From assembly GCA_041749255.1 (NCBI GenBank), contig JBGTBR010000091.1:62001-126000 (forward strand): DNA of 64,000 nt. The letters are read 5' to 3'. The translations under genes were made by a program, and so were the position numbers. Of the stretch, positions 56,230 through 64,000 are shown piece after piece (the stretch's first letter is position 1; each line of letters starts with the position of its first letter). The stretch is from JABDLO01 sp041749255 (GTDB lineage Bacteria > Bacteroidota > Bacteroidia > Chitinophagales > Saprospiraceae). The notes below the pieces were generated by a model. It was not told where the DNA came from, searched no databases, and saw nothing but the letters and a program-made list of their open reading frames with translations.

Positions 56230-56454
56230 TTTGTCACATTTTGATAAAAAAATTTTCCTTAGAAGTTGCAAGTTACGTCCTGTTCGCCCGTTTTTCTTTA
56301 TACATTTTTTAAAAAATATTGCATTATTCCTATATTGATCATAAAGGCGAGTATGAAAGATGTAACCCTTCAATATAGTTGTGTAACTTATATGAGATTA
56401 TAATGAGCATCTTTGTAACTGCTGATTTTCTTAACCGACATTAAAAAAAATAAT

Positions 56455-56886
56455 ATGGAAGATCACAATAAAGATAAAGTCTCAGTGGAAGGCCATAAAA
56501 GCAGCCATTTGGAAAAGCAAAAAAGAGAAAGTTATGAAACTATCAAAAAGGATACTCAAGAGTATCAGAAATCAAAAGTTTTTATTATTGTTGAAATCAT
56601 CGAATACATACCCAATTCCGTGCTAATCAAGACTATAATCAAGAAAACAACGGGAAATGTCACAGCAGTTTCATTTGATGCTGGCGAAATATTGACAGAA
56701 AAAATTTCTCCTTTCGATACTTTTATACAAGTTATTGAAGGAAAGGCAGAAATTATTATTTCGGATACTTCTAATATCCTGGAAACAGGTCAAGCTATAA
56801 TTATTCCCGCTCATTCACGTCATAGCATAAAAGCCAACAAACGCTTTAAAATGCTTTCTACCATTATTAAAAGCGGGTATGAATAG
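56455..56886 (+). CDS. Cupin domain protein
   Basis: A 143-residue protein with a charged, flexible N-terminal part (about 1-45) and a single small beta-barrel: GNVTAVSFDAGEILTEKISPFDTFIQVIEGKAEIIISDTSNILETGQAIIIPAHSRHSIKANKRFKML. Cupin motif 1 lacks the usual His pair (EKISPFDTFIQVIEG), while motif 2 keeps PAHSRHSI, so metal binding may be weakened. Such cupins are often stress-linked in Bacteroidota. It is divergent to the OmpA lipoprotein gene. Confidence 0.83.
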   Translation: MEDHNKDKVSVEGHKSSHLEKQKRESYETIKKDTQEYQKSKVFIIVEIIEYIPNSVLIKTIIKKTTGNVTAVSFDAGEILTEKISPFDTFIQVIEGKAEIIISDTSNILETGQAIIIPAHSRHSIKANKRFKMLSTIIKSGYE

Positions 56887-56987
56887 TTCTTTTTCAATAA
56901 TCAGTATCTCCAGACCAAATTATTGCACTACTTTTTTTTACAAATAAAAGAAACAGTCCTTGAGAATATTTGTATTGTATTTTTAAT

Positions 56988-57019
56988 CGGGAAAAGCATG
57001 TTTACATGTCCGGTTTTTT
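56988..57019 (+). terminator. Possible terminator after the cupin gene
   Basis: An imperfect hairpin with CGG...CATG on the left and CATG...CCGG on the right (loop TTTA) followed by TTTTTTATTTC. It lies about 100 nt past the cupin stop. The T run is good, the stem is interrupted. Confidence 0.35.
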
Positions 57020-57057
57020 ATTTCGAACTATGATATTCTTTAATAAATTTACATACA

Positions 57058-57065
57058 TATTTTTG
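57058..57065 (+). promoter_or_regulatory. Bacteroidota -7 promoter element candidate
   Basis: TATTTTTG fits TAnnTTTG and lies about 48 nt before a short leader frame and 120 nt before the AraC gene. A convincing -33 TTTG is not present at the usual distance. Confidence 0.35.
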
Positions 57066-57112
57066 TGAAAATTATCTATACTAACGAAATATTTAAATCA
57101 CCAATAAACGTC

Positions 57113-57181
57113 ATGGACATTAAAAAAGCTGATGATAACATCAGCAAAATCAGCGTATTTGCTCTACAAATTAAATTTTAA
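57113..57181 (+). CDS. Possible 22-residue leader peptide with internal hairpin
   Basis: ATG at 57113 opens a 22-codon frame (MDIKKADDNISKISVFALQ...) that stops three bases before the AraC gene's ATG. Inside it GCTGATG (57128-57134), loop ATAA, CATCAGC (57139-57145) form a perfect 7-bp hairpin. The close spacing would allow translational coupling. Proof that it is translated is lacking. Confidence 0.4.
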   Translation: MDIKKADDNISKISVFALQIKF

Positions 57182-57184
57182 GCA

Positions 57185-57754
57185 ATGAAAATGTATATAA
57201 AATACATGGTGAGTTTAAGATGTATATCGCTGGTAAAACAAGAGCTTAACAATTTAGGGGTCCAACCCATTGCCATTGAATTGGGGATGGTTGAAATCAA
57301 AGAGGAATTAAATCCACAACTGCACCAACAATTAAAGCGGAAATTACTTAAGTCAGGGCTTGAATTAATGGACGACAAAAAGAATAAATTGGTTGAAAAT
57401 GCGAATAATTTAATAGTGGAAATGATTCATTATGCCCATGAATTACCGGAAGAATCTTATGCCGATTACATCACAAATACTCTGAAATGCGATTATGACA
57501 AGCTCTCACGTTTATTTGCTGAGGTAAGAGGTGTAAATATTCAAAATTTTATTATTGCCAATAAAATTGAGAAAGCAAAAGAGTTATTGATATATGAAGA
57601 ACTTAGCCTTTCAGAAATTTCCTTCAAACTACAATATAGTAGTGTTGCGCACTTATCCAAACAGTTTAAAAAAGTAACTGGTCTTACTCCTTCATTTTTC
57701 AAAAAACTGAAATTACATCGCCAGAAGAATTTCTCAAAGGCTGAAATCATATAG
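57185..57754 (+). CDS. Short AraC-type regulator, paralog of 53006-53575
   Basis: A 189-residue regulator with the same two-part plan as its paralog: HMA-like N-terminal part with a single Cys (MYIKYMVSLRCISLVKQELNNLGV...GMVEIKEEL) and an AraC double helix-turn-helix (IEKAKELLIYEELSLSEISFKLQYSSVAHLSKQFKKVTGLTPSFFKK). Length is identical and the two align without gaps. It closes the stress region with OmpA and cupin genes upstream. The start ATG 57185 is followed by a second ATG at 57191. Confidence 0.87.
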   Translation: MKMYIKYMVSLRCISLVKQELNNLGVQPIAIELGMVEIKEELNPQLHQQLKRKLLKSGLELMDDKKNKLVENANNLIVEMIHYAHELPEESYADYITNTLKCDYDKLSRLFAEVRGVNIQNFIIANKIEKAKELLIYEELSLSEISFKLQYSSVAHLSKQFKKVTGLTPSFFKKLKLHRQKNFSKAEII

Positions 57755-57786
57755 GTTGTTACTATAGCTTATAAATTTACCGAAGT

Positions 57787-57806
57787 ATTTGGTAGCTTTA
57801 CCAAAT
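57787..57806 (+). terminator. Hairpin after the second AraC gene
   Basis: ATTTGGTA, loop GCTT, TACCAAAT: a perfect 8-bp stem 33 nt after the stop codon. No T run follows, so it may protect the 3' end more than terminate. Confidence 0.35.
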
Positions 57807-58007
57807 CATATAATAAGACCTCACCCAAGGAAATAGGAAAAATAAACATTATATCTTTTAATTCGAAACACTTTTATGAAAAGTATTAATATTGTATTCT
57901 GCTTGGATATGATGTAATTTCTTAATGATCAATGTTAAGCATGTAAGATTTTTCTTCTCAAATGCATATAACTTATCAGTGATATAAAACAAAACGTACA
58001 TATTAGT

Positions 58008-59243
58008 ATGAATCCCACACTTGATATTAACTGGGTAAGAAAACAGTTTCCAGCTTTATCTGATAATTTCATTTTCATGGATAATGCCGGAGGTTCCCAG
58101 GTTGCAGGAAAAGTTATCACATATTTACAAGAGTACTTTCTCCAATATAATGTCCAGCTTGGAGCATCTTATAAGATCTCCGATGCTGCGGGACAGGTTC
58201 TTAGGGATACAACACGTAGAATTTCTACTCTCATTCATGCAAACAGATATGAAGAAATAGTGATGGGGTCTTCCGCTACCATGGTATTGCGAATATTAAG
58301 TTTATGCCTGAGTCAATTGTGGAAGAGTGGCGATGAAGTGATTGTATCCCATGCCGACCATGAGGCAAATGTATCTTGCTGGAAAGACCTTTCGAAACTC
58401 GGTATTGTCATCAAGATATGGCATGTTAATAAAGATACCATGCAACTGGAAATAGAAGATCTTCTAAAGATATTATCTAAAAAAACCAAACTGGTTGCCA
58501 TGGTGCATGCCTCTAATGTATTAGGCACCATTCACCCGGTAAAAAATATTGCCAAAATCGTCCATGAAGTGGGAGCTTTACTTTGTGTAGACGGTGTGGC
58601 CTATGCTCCACACAGAAGTATAAATGTCAAAGAATGGGACGTGGACTTTTACGTGTTTAGCACCTATAAAATCTATGGACCTCATCAAGCTGTATTATAT
58701 GGTAAATATGAATTGCTGGAGAAGATGCCCGGAATCAATCACTTTTTTATCCAATCTGTCCCTTACAAATTCCAACCCGGAAATTTTAATTTTGAACTGA
58801 TGTATAGCTTGAATGGAATCTGCGATTACCTGGAGGATTTAGCCGAATATCACTATCCTTCTCCAAATTCACTCATCCACTTTAAAGATAAAAATGAAGC
58901 TTCCTTTTCTCTCATGGCCGGGCATGAAGAAAATTTATCTGATACTCTCCTTTCCTATCTTAACAGCAAGCCTGAAATTCGTATTATAGGATCTAAAAAA
59001 TCAGAAAAAGACATTAGAGTTCCTACTATTTCCTTTGTTCACAAATACATGAGAAGTGATGAGATCGTCAGTCGGACCGATGCTTACCATATAGGGATTC
59101 GCTATGGTGATTTTTATGCCGTTCACTTAATAGACGAGTTGGGACTAAGAGAAAAAAATGGAGTGGTAAGGGTAAGTATGGTACATTACAACACAATAGC
59201 AGAAGTACATCGATTGATTGATGCTTTTGATGAGATCTTGTAA
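58008..59243 (+). CDS. Cysteine desulfurase-like aminotransferase class V protein
   Basis: A 411-residue PLP enzyme of the NifS/SufS fold. The N-terminus FIFMDNAGGSQVAGKVI is typical of the cysteine desulfurase-like (TIGR01976-type) branch. Further motifs are MGSSATMVLRILS, HADHEANVSCW (His stacking on PLP), CVDGVAYAPHRSI (Asp) and FSTYKIYGPH with PLP-binding Lys221. No suf or isc genes are adjacent, so it may act on another substrate than in Fe-S assembly. It is monocistronic. Confidence 0.87.
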   Translation: MNPTLDINWVRKQFPALSDNFIFMDNAGGSQVAGKVITYLQEYFLQYNVQLGASYKISDAAGQVLRDTTRRISTLIHANRYEEIVMGSSATMVLRILSLCLSQLWKSGDEVIVSHADHEANVSCWKDLSKLGIVIKIWHVNKDTMQLEIEDLLKILSKKTKLVAMVHASNVLGTIHPVKNIAKIVHEVGALLCVDGVAYAPHRSINVKEWDVDFYVFSTYKIYGPHQAVLYGKYELLEKMPGINHFFIQSVPYKFQPGNFNFELMYSLNGICDYLEDLAEYHYPSPNSLIHFKDKNEASFSLMAGHEENLSDTLLSYLNSKPEIRIIGSKKSEKDIRVPTISFVHKYMRSDEIVSRTDAYHIGIRYGDFYAVHLIDELGLREKNGVVRVSMVHYNTIAEVHRLIDAFDEIL

Positions 59244-59343
59244 GGTATACCATCATATTTGAAACTAAGACCAGCTTCGAATATGTATAATTTGAAAGTA
59301 TCTTGAAAGCTTACAAGAAATCGAGGACTGTATGATAGTCTTC

Positions 59344-61425
59344 CTAATGAGAAACATTCATTTCAGCATCTTCCTGAATCAAAGCATCTTCTTTTAATGT
59401 ATAAGTCACCCGATCTATATCCACTGTTAATTCTTTAAGCCTTTTCTTTATGTCGTCAGGAACCTCCTTTTGATAACGGCCTCCCAGAAATTCAGATAAA
59501 AATTTTTCTGTTTCTGCAAACATCGCCATTCTGTTTACCGGTTTTGCAAAACCGTGTCCTTCATCATCAGCCAGTAAATAGGTTACAGGTTTCTTCTTAT
59601 CTCTTAGTTCAATTACTATTTGATCAGACTCAGCCTTTTTCACTCTGGGATCATTTGCACCTTGTATTATCAATAATGGTTTATTTATGCGGTCGGAAGA
59701 GAAAAGAGGACTCGCTTCCCTTATGCGTTCCCTGCCTTCAGGAGTATTTGGATCTCCTACCATGCCATATAGAAATGACCTGCCTGCCTCCCAATAAGGT
59801 GGTATAGATTCGAGTAAGGTGAAAATATTACTCGGTCCTACTATATCTACACCACAAGCGTACAGTTCCGGAGTAAATGCCAATCCTGCCAATGTTGCAT
59901 AACCCCCGTAACTTCCTCCCATAATTCCTACACGGCTTGGTTCAGCTACACCTTCATTAAGCAAGTGTTTAACACCCCAGGATATATCATCCTGCATAAG
60001 TTTTCCCCACTGCAGATCTCCGGCATTCATAAAAGATTTACCAAATCCTCCGGAAGCACGAAAATTGGGTTGTAAAACAGCATATCCCCGGTTCGCTAAA
60101 AACTGGACTAATGGGTTGTAACCCCAATGATCCCGAGGTCCTTTGGGGCCACCGTGCACCAGCACAACTAAAGGAAGGTTCCGGGATTCCATCTCATTAG
60201 GAATGGTGAGATAGCCTGTGATCATTAAACCGTCACTACTCGAATAGCTAATTGAATGCATGGGAGCCAGCCATTTTTCTATCTTTTTCAGTTGAGGCCT
60301 CGGGGTATATTGGTGGATTAATTGTCTGATTTTGGTATCGAATAAATAAATGTCAGGTGCAAATCTATCTCCCCACACTGAAATCAAAAGCTTGCTATAG
60401 TCTTTGGTTGAACTGATATAGCTGATTTCACGACCCGGAAATTTTTCTTTCAAAAATGTGTAATGTCCTTCCCAATTTTTATCTCGCCAATAAATCCTCG
60501 TCCGATCATCTTTATAAGATGAGGAAATGATTTTTCTGGTATTCCTGTCTATTCTCAAGCTTCCAAAATCTACTTTTTTCTGAGGATCATCTTCAACTTT
60601 TTCAACTTCTCCAGTTGTAGGATTTAAACTATACAGAGTTAATAAATCAACCTCACCCTTGTTGGAGACCAACCAGGCAAGGGAATTATCTTCGTTCCAC
60701 CCTGCGACATATGCCTGCTCAGTAACCGGAGTTTCATAGATAACTTGAGGTGGCTCTCCGTCCCTCCAGCTCAGAATGGTGTTATTGCCCTTTTCGTCTG
60801 TCCTGTAAAGCAGTCGAAGCGCGTCATCCCAGTCAAAACTGTATCCCGTGATCCTGTCTTTATTTTCATAAATAAATTCCAGTTCACCGGAAGAAATTTT
60901 TAGAGAGTACAAATCATGCCATGCCGGATCTCTATTATTTAATCCGATAAGCAATAGATTGGGGTCATTTTGACTCACTGCATAAATTTGGGCAGTCACC
61001 TCTTTAAATGATGTTAAATTTCTCGCTGTGGGAATTCCCTCTTCATCTACTGCCAAAAATGGATCTACAGCAAATATATTCAGATTCTCATCTCCGTCTT
61101 TATCCTTCACAAACAGAATAAACCGGCTGTCTTTTGTCCATGAATAACCGTATAGTGGTCTTTGGCTATCCGTAATAGGCTTCGCCTTATCAAAAGGGTC
61201 ATCGTATTCTTTGATCCACACATTCATGATACCATTGAATTCTTTCAGAAAAGTGATAAACTTTCCATCCGGACTGAGCTGACCCCCTTCAATGTCGGGA
61301 TTGCCAAAAAATAAACTTCTATCAATTAAAGGAATTTTGTCTGCCGCCGGCATAAGTAAATTATTTAAGGTTAACTGAGTATGATTGCTAAGATACCTCA
61401 GATTATAATGCGCAAACCAAAACAC
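59344..61425 (-). CDS. S9 family prolyl oligopeptidase
   Basis: A serine peptidase with an N-terminal seven-bladed propeller (MPAADKIPLIDRSLFFGNPD, repeated SPDGKFITF, SWTKDSRFILFVKDKDG) and a C-terminal alpha/beta hydrolase: nucleophile Ser in GIMGGSYGGYATL, Asp in QGANDPRVKKAES, His in DEGHGFAKPVNR. It cuts oligopeptides. The frame opens at a GTG at 61425; the first ATG is at 61353. A separate short frame (ATG 61474, +1 relative) encodes a good signal peptide that stops at 61403, so a frameshift may have split the signal from the enzyme. If real, the enzyme would now be cytoplasmic. Confidence 0.9.
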   Translation of the reverse strand: MFWFAHYNLRYLSNHTQLTLNNLLMPAADKIPLIDRSLFFGNPDIEGGQLSPDGKFITFLKEFNGIMNVWIKEYDDPFDKAKPITDSQRPLYGYSWTKDSRFILFVKDKDGDENLNIFAVDPFLAVDEEGIPTARNLTSFKEVTAQIYAVSQNDPNLLLIGLNNRDPAWHDLYSLKISSGELEFIYENKDRITGYSFDWDDALRLLYRTDEKGNNTILSWRDGEPPQVIYETPVTEQAYVAGWNEDNSLAWLVSNKGEVDLLTLYSLNPTTGEVEKVEDDPQKKVDFGSLRIDRNTRKIISSSYKDDRTRIYWRDKNWEGHYTFLKEKFPGREISYISSTKDYSKLLISVWGDRFAPDIYLFDTKIRQLIHQYTPRPQLKKIEKWLAPMHSISYSSSDGLMITGYLTIPNEMESRNLPLVVLVHGGPKGPRDHWGYNPLVQFLANRGYAVLQPNFRASGGFGKSFMNAGDLQWGKLMQDDISWGVKHLLNEGVAEPSRVGIMGGSYGGYATLAGLAFTPELYACGVDIVGPSNIFTLLESIPPYWEAGRSFLYGMVGDPNTPEGRERIREASPLFSSDRINKPLLIIQGANDPRVKKAESDQIVIELRDKKKPVTYLLADDEGHGFAKPVNRMAMFAETEKFLSEFLGGRYQKEVPDDIKKRLKELTVDIDRVTYTLKEDALIQEDAEMNVSH

Positions 61426-61474
61426 TGAGGAATATCATTAAAATTAAACGGATTCGATATAGAATGGTTTTCAT
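61403..61474 (-). pseudogene. Orphan signal-peptide frame in front of the S9 peptidase
   Basis: ATG 61474 starts MKTILYRIRLILMIFLSV and continues LVCAL before a TAA at 61403-61405. This is a typical signal peptide: basic start, long hydrophobic core, small residues near a cleavage site. It overlaps the peptidase frame by 23 nt in another frame; skipping a single base would join them. It is either a true frameshift mutation, a sequencing error or chance. Confidence 0.5.
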
Positions 61475-61549
61475 ATAACGAAAAAATATATGCAAATTAA
61501 GAAATTTAATTCACAGGAGCCATTTATCCCATTTTGCTCCACTTATTTA

Positions 61550-61557
61550 TACATTTG
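61550..61557 (+). promoter_or_regulatory. Bacteroidota -7 promoter element candidate before osmC-like gene
   Basis: TACATTTG matches TAnnTTTG and lies 38 nt before the ATG at 61596. A TTTG at 61533-61536 is upstream but at 13 nt instead of the usual 17-21 nt spacing. Confidence 0.35.
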
Positions 61558-61595
61558 CATTCAACTTGAACATTAAATATATTTATTACAATATT

Positions 61596-61994
61596 ATGGC
61601 AATACACATTAAAAGTACAGCCCAGCATCTGGATTATATTGCAAGTAACGAAAAAGGACATAGTATCCAAATTAATGGTGATGGAAATGGAGTTGCCCCT
61701 ATGCAAACTCTCTTATCGGCGGTAGCGGCTTGCAGTGCTGTGGATGTAGAAATATTCCTTTCCAAGATGAGGCAGAACCTGAGAAATCTTGAAATAAAAG
61801 TTACCGGAGAAAGGGCTGAAAATGTGACACCAAGACCTTTTACTTCCATACATATTCACTTTATTCTTTACGGTGATATAAAAGAAAGTTCTGCTAAAAA
61901 AGCGGTTTCGATGGCTGTAGAAAAGTATTGTTCCGTGGCAAAATCTCTAAATCCTAATATACCTATCACACATGATTTTGAAATAGTGAAATAA
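61596..61994 (+). CDS. OsmC family protein
   Basis: A 132-residue OsmC/Ohr-fold protein. It contains GVAPMQTLLSAVAACSAVDVEIFLSKM with the conserved Cys in AACSAVD and the later YCSVAKSLNPNIPI with the second Cys (in VEKYCSVA), the redox pair that reduces organic peroxides in this family. ATG 61596 is preferred over a TTG at 61566. It is followed by metZ after 64 nt on the same strand; a shared transcript is possible. Confidence 0.88.
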   Translation: MAIHIKSTAQHLDYIASNEKGHSIQINGDGNGVAPMQTLLSAVAACSAVDVEIFLSKMRQNLRNLEIKVTGERAENVTPRPFTSIHIHFILYGDIKESSAKKAVSMAVEKYCSVAKSLNPNIPITHDFEIVK

Positions 61995-62058
61995 TCACCT
62001 GACTGTGTCCTTTCAATAATAAAGACTGAAAAATAAACAGAACAAAAAAATACATCTT

Positions 62059-63225
62059 ATGCACTTCGAAACGAAAGCCATCAGAATACAAACGGAAAGA
62101 ACCACACAAAAAGAACACAGCACGCCCATTTTCACTACTTCCAGTTTTGTATTTGACGATGCAGAGGATATGAGGGCCAGCTTTAATGAAGAGAAAGCAG
62201 GAAACATATATTCCCGATTCTCCAATCCCACTGTTAGTGAACTTGAAAACAAAATTGCAGCATTGGAAGGTGGCGAATCCGGCATGGCTGTTGCCTCAGG
62301 AATGGCTGCCATCTTCACATGTTTTGCTTCATTGCTTGAAGCGGGAGATCACATACTTGTGTCAAGTGCAGTGTTTGGATCTACTTTAAAAATCACAGAA
62401 GATTATCTGCAAAAATGGAATATCGGGTTTGACTACGTACGACCCGACGAACTGGATCAATGGTATAATATGATCAGGCCTAACACTAAAATGCTTTATC
62501 TTGAAACTCCTACCAATCCTGGATTGGATATTATTGATCTTGAGGAGGTATCCAATATGTTCAAATCAAGAGATATTTTGATAGTAGTTGACAATTGCTT
62601 TGCAACTCCCTATCTACAAAGACCTATGGAATGGGGAGCGGATATTGTCATCCATTCAGCCACCAAATATATTGACGGTCAGGGAAGAGTATTAGGGGGT
62701 CTGATTGTTTCTAGTCAGTCTATTAAAGATAAAATGATGGGATTTTTAAGGAATGCGGGGCCTTCCTTATCTCCTTTTAATGCGTGGATACTCAGCAAAA
62801 GTCTGGAGACTTTGGCAGTCAGAGTGGACAGACATTGTTTCAATGCATTGGAATTAGCCCACACTCTTGAAAATCATCCTGAAGTACTTTCTGTAAAATA
62901 CCCCTTCCTGCCATCTCATCCTTCTTTTGCGATAGCAAAAAAGCAAATGAGCCAGGGCGGAGGTATGCTGTCTTTTACTCTTAATGGAGGGTTGGAAAGA
63001 GGTCAAAGATTTTTAGATAATATACGATGGCTTTCGCTCACAGCCAATCTTGGAGATACCAGAACCATTGTTACACACCCTGCCTCTACGACCCATTCCA
63101 AACTCACTCCCAATCAGAGAATGGAAGCCGGAATTACAGATGGCATGGTACGTATAAGTGTAGGGCTCGAAAATATTGAAGATATAAAAGAGGAAGTCTT
63201 GCAAGCTTTGGATAGAAAGATGTAA
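62059..63225 (+). CDS. metZ: O-succinylhomoserine sulfhydrylase
   Basis: A 388-residue Cys/Met-metabolism PLP enzyme. Motifs: YSRFSNPTVSELENKIAALEGGE (51-73), VASGMAAIFT, VDNCFATPYLQRP, and HSATKYIDGQGRVLGG with PLP-binding Lys203; the YIDGQGRVLGG wording is typical of MetZ as opposed to MetB/MetC, which usually read SCTKYI.GHSD. It adds sulfide to O-succinylhomoserine to give homocysteine. No SAM riboswitch can be seen in the 64-nt upstream gap. Confidence 0.9.
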   Translation: MHFETKAIRIQTERTTQKEHSTPIFTTSSFVFDDAEDMRASFNEEKAGNIYSRFSNPTVSELENKIAALEGGESGMAVASGMAAIFTCFASLLEAGDHILVSSAVFGSTLKITEDYLQKWNIGFDYVRPDELDQWYNMIRPNTKMLYLETPTNPGLDIIDLEEVSNMFKSRDILIVVDNCFATPYLQRPMEWGADIVIHSATKYIDGQGRVLGGLIVSSQSIKDKMMGFLRNAGPSLSPFNAWILSKSLETLAVRVDRHCFNALELAHTLENHPEVLSVKYPFLPSHPSFAIAKKQMSQGGGMLSFTLNGGLERGQRFLDNIRWLSLTANLGDTRTIVTHPASTTHSKLTPNQRMEAGITDGMVRISVGLENIEDIKEEVLQALDRKM

Positions 63226-63232
63226 AAGTATC

Positions 63233-63715
63233 TCATTCTGTGGTTAGTATGGACTGCAGATCAGCTTCTGAATATCTTATGCTCTTAAGTACTTTACCAT
63301 CTTCCTTTCTGTATACCAGAAATTGCCCGTTTTTCCGCTCAGTATAGGATTCTGTTTCTTTTTCTTTCAAATAATATTCTCTGGTTAGTAATGCATCTTC
63401 TTCCGTTTCACAGGCTTTACTCATATTGGAACGCTGAACTTCATTAAATAAAGTTGTAAATTTATCAGCCAATCCAAATTCAAGAATGGCTCCGGAAAGC
63501 ACATATTGCAAATCAGCCAATGCATCCGCAATGGCGACAATATCATTATCGATAATGGCTTCTTTTAATTCTTCAAGTTCCTCCTCAAGGAGAGAAACTC
63601 TCAACTTGCAGCGATCTGCTGATGGCACTTCAGGTTCGTCAAGTACAGGGAGACCAAACAGACGGTGAAATCTGGCGACAAGATTTAAAGCATTGGGTTC
63701 AGTAAAGGATTTCAT
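63233..63715 (-). CDS. MazG-like/PRA-PH-type nucleotide pyrophosphohydrolase
   Basis: A 160-residue protein with the all-alpha NTP pyrophosphatase fold: LVARFHRLFGLPVLDEPEVP at the start, SLLEEELEELKEAIIDND (metal-binding Glu residues) and IADALADLQYVLSGAIL (second acidic motif). The C-terminal part has YLKEKETESYTERKNGQFLVYRKEDGKVLKSI, typical of the phosphoribosyl-ATP-pyrophosphohydrolase-like family. It likely cleaves nucleoside triphosphates to monophosphates, a house-cleaning role. ATG 63715 is preferred; another ATG lies at 63736. It is convergent to metZ with a 7-nt gap. Confidence 0.84.
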   Translation of the reverse strand: MKSFTEPNALNLVARFHRLFGLPVLDEPEVPSADRCKLRVSLLEEELEELKEAIIDNDIVAIADALADLQYVLSGAILEFGLADKFTTLFNEVQRSNMSKACETEEDALLTREYYLKEKETESYTERKNGQFLVYRKEDGKVLKSIRYSEADLQSILTTE

Positions 63716-63788
63716 ATCACAATATTTTTCGAACATAAGATTAAGAATAAATTATATATTTACATATATATATACGGAGATAAATGCC

Positions 63789-64000
63789 ATGAAGAGGAAA
63801 CAATTTATAAAAAAATCAACCCTGGGAGCTCTGGCTTTGGCAGGAATAGCCTCAGGTTGTCATAGTCAGGCTGACCAGAACATTGCTGTTCCAAATATCA
63901 TTACCGACAAAAAGTACAAATGGAAACTGGTGACTACGTGGCCTCCCAATTTTCCAGTTCTTGGGGAGGGGTGCAATATGTTGGCTCAATGGATAAAGGA
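63789..64000 (+). CDS. TRAP-type dicarboxylate transporter substrate-binding protein, N-terminus only
   Basis: The first 70 codons of a gene that runs off the right edge. It has a basic start MKRKQFIKKS, hydrophobic GALALAGIASGC with Cys24 in a lipobox, and mature sequence KYKWKLVTTWPPNFPVLGEGCNMLAQWIK, the opening strand and helix of DctP/TRAP binding proteins. It is likely a periplasmic lipoprotein that captures organic acids for a TRAP transporter. Permease genes would be expected beyond the window. Confidence 0.8.
   Translation, partial: MKRKQFIKKSTLGALALAGIASGCHSQADQNIAVPNIITDKKYKWKLVTTWPPNFPVLGEGCNMLAQWIK

Noticed and set aside
61995..62058. SAM riboswitch upstream of metZ
   Set aside because: The 64-nt gap is too short and lacks the conserved core of SAM riboswitch classes.

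Overview
The window is a chromosomal segment of a Bacteroidota bacterium. It has low GC and almost no Shine-Dalgarno sites. It carries a SusC/SusD pair, a TamL/TamB pair, DUF2480, DUF4837, DUF6029, Omp28 and DUF2490 proteins, and several genes sharing 4-bp ATGA overlaps. The set fits the Saprospiria/Chitinophagia/Cytophagia side of the phylum, but no rRNA or other marker fixes the genus. I found no tRNA, rRNA, CRISPR array, insertion sequence or phage.

Layout. 1-4.7 kb (-): a xanthine-dehydrogenase-type molybdoenzyme operon, xdhA-xdhB-small membrane protein-xdhC, with xdhC running off the left edge. 4.8-9.5 kb (-): SusC/SusD-like nutrient uptake pair. 9.8-11.05 kb: a gene-free island of phased heptanucleotide repeats. 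11.0-12.3 kb (-): a three-gene envelope-stress cassette (hypothetical, holin-3_6-like, YtxH). 12.7-16.2 kb: two exported proteins of unknown role and an FkbM methyltransferase. 16.2-23.6 kb (-): tamL-tamB. 24.1-29.1 kb: an alpha-glucan-phosphorylase-like enzyme, then a TlpA thioredoxin facing DUF6029 and Omp28. 29.4-37.2 kb (+): pheT, a coiled-coil protein, zapA, rny, rhomboid protease and htpG. 37.2-43.0 kb (-): DUF4837, MoxR, lytic transglycosylase, DUF2480-scpB and a tail-anchored protein. 43.2-46.6 kb: a DksA-type zinc-finger protein, a sugar isomerase-like protein, a hypothetical protein and a small porin. 46.9-51.6 kb: an S41 peptidase and a MarR regulator with a palindromic operator candidate, then a DUF4440 protein and a serine hydrolase. 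The peptidase and the hydrolase carry the same C-terminal module. 51.7-57.8 kb: a second stress region with a diverged copy of the three-gene cassette, two paralogous short AraC regulators, two tandem tiny membrane proteins, a second repeat island, a glycine-zipper OmpA lipoprotein and a cupin. 58.0-64.0 kb: a cysteine-desulfurase-like enzyme, S9 peptidase, OsmC, metZ, a MazG-like protein and the start of a TRAP-type binding protein.

The most unusual content is the pair of repeat islands (about 9780-11050 and 54397-55185). They are built from 7-nt units (GAACGGT, GAAAGTC, GAAAATT, GAGCTAC and relatives) mixed with GAGGTT/AAGGAT hexamers and small GC hairpins. They share the same blocks in the same order, including an identical 17-mer. 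Both lie in or beside stress-gene clusters built from paralogous genes. One island has grown into the 3' end of a gene and now supplies its last codons and stop.
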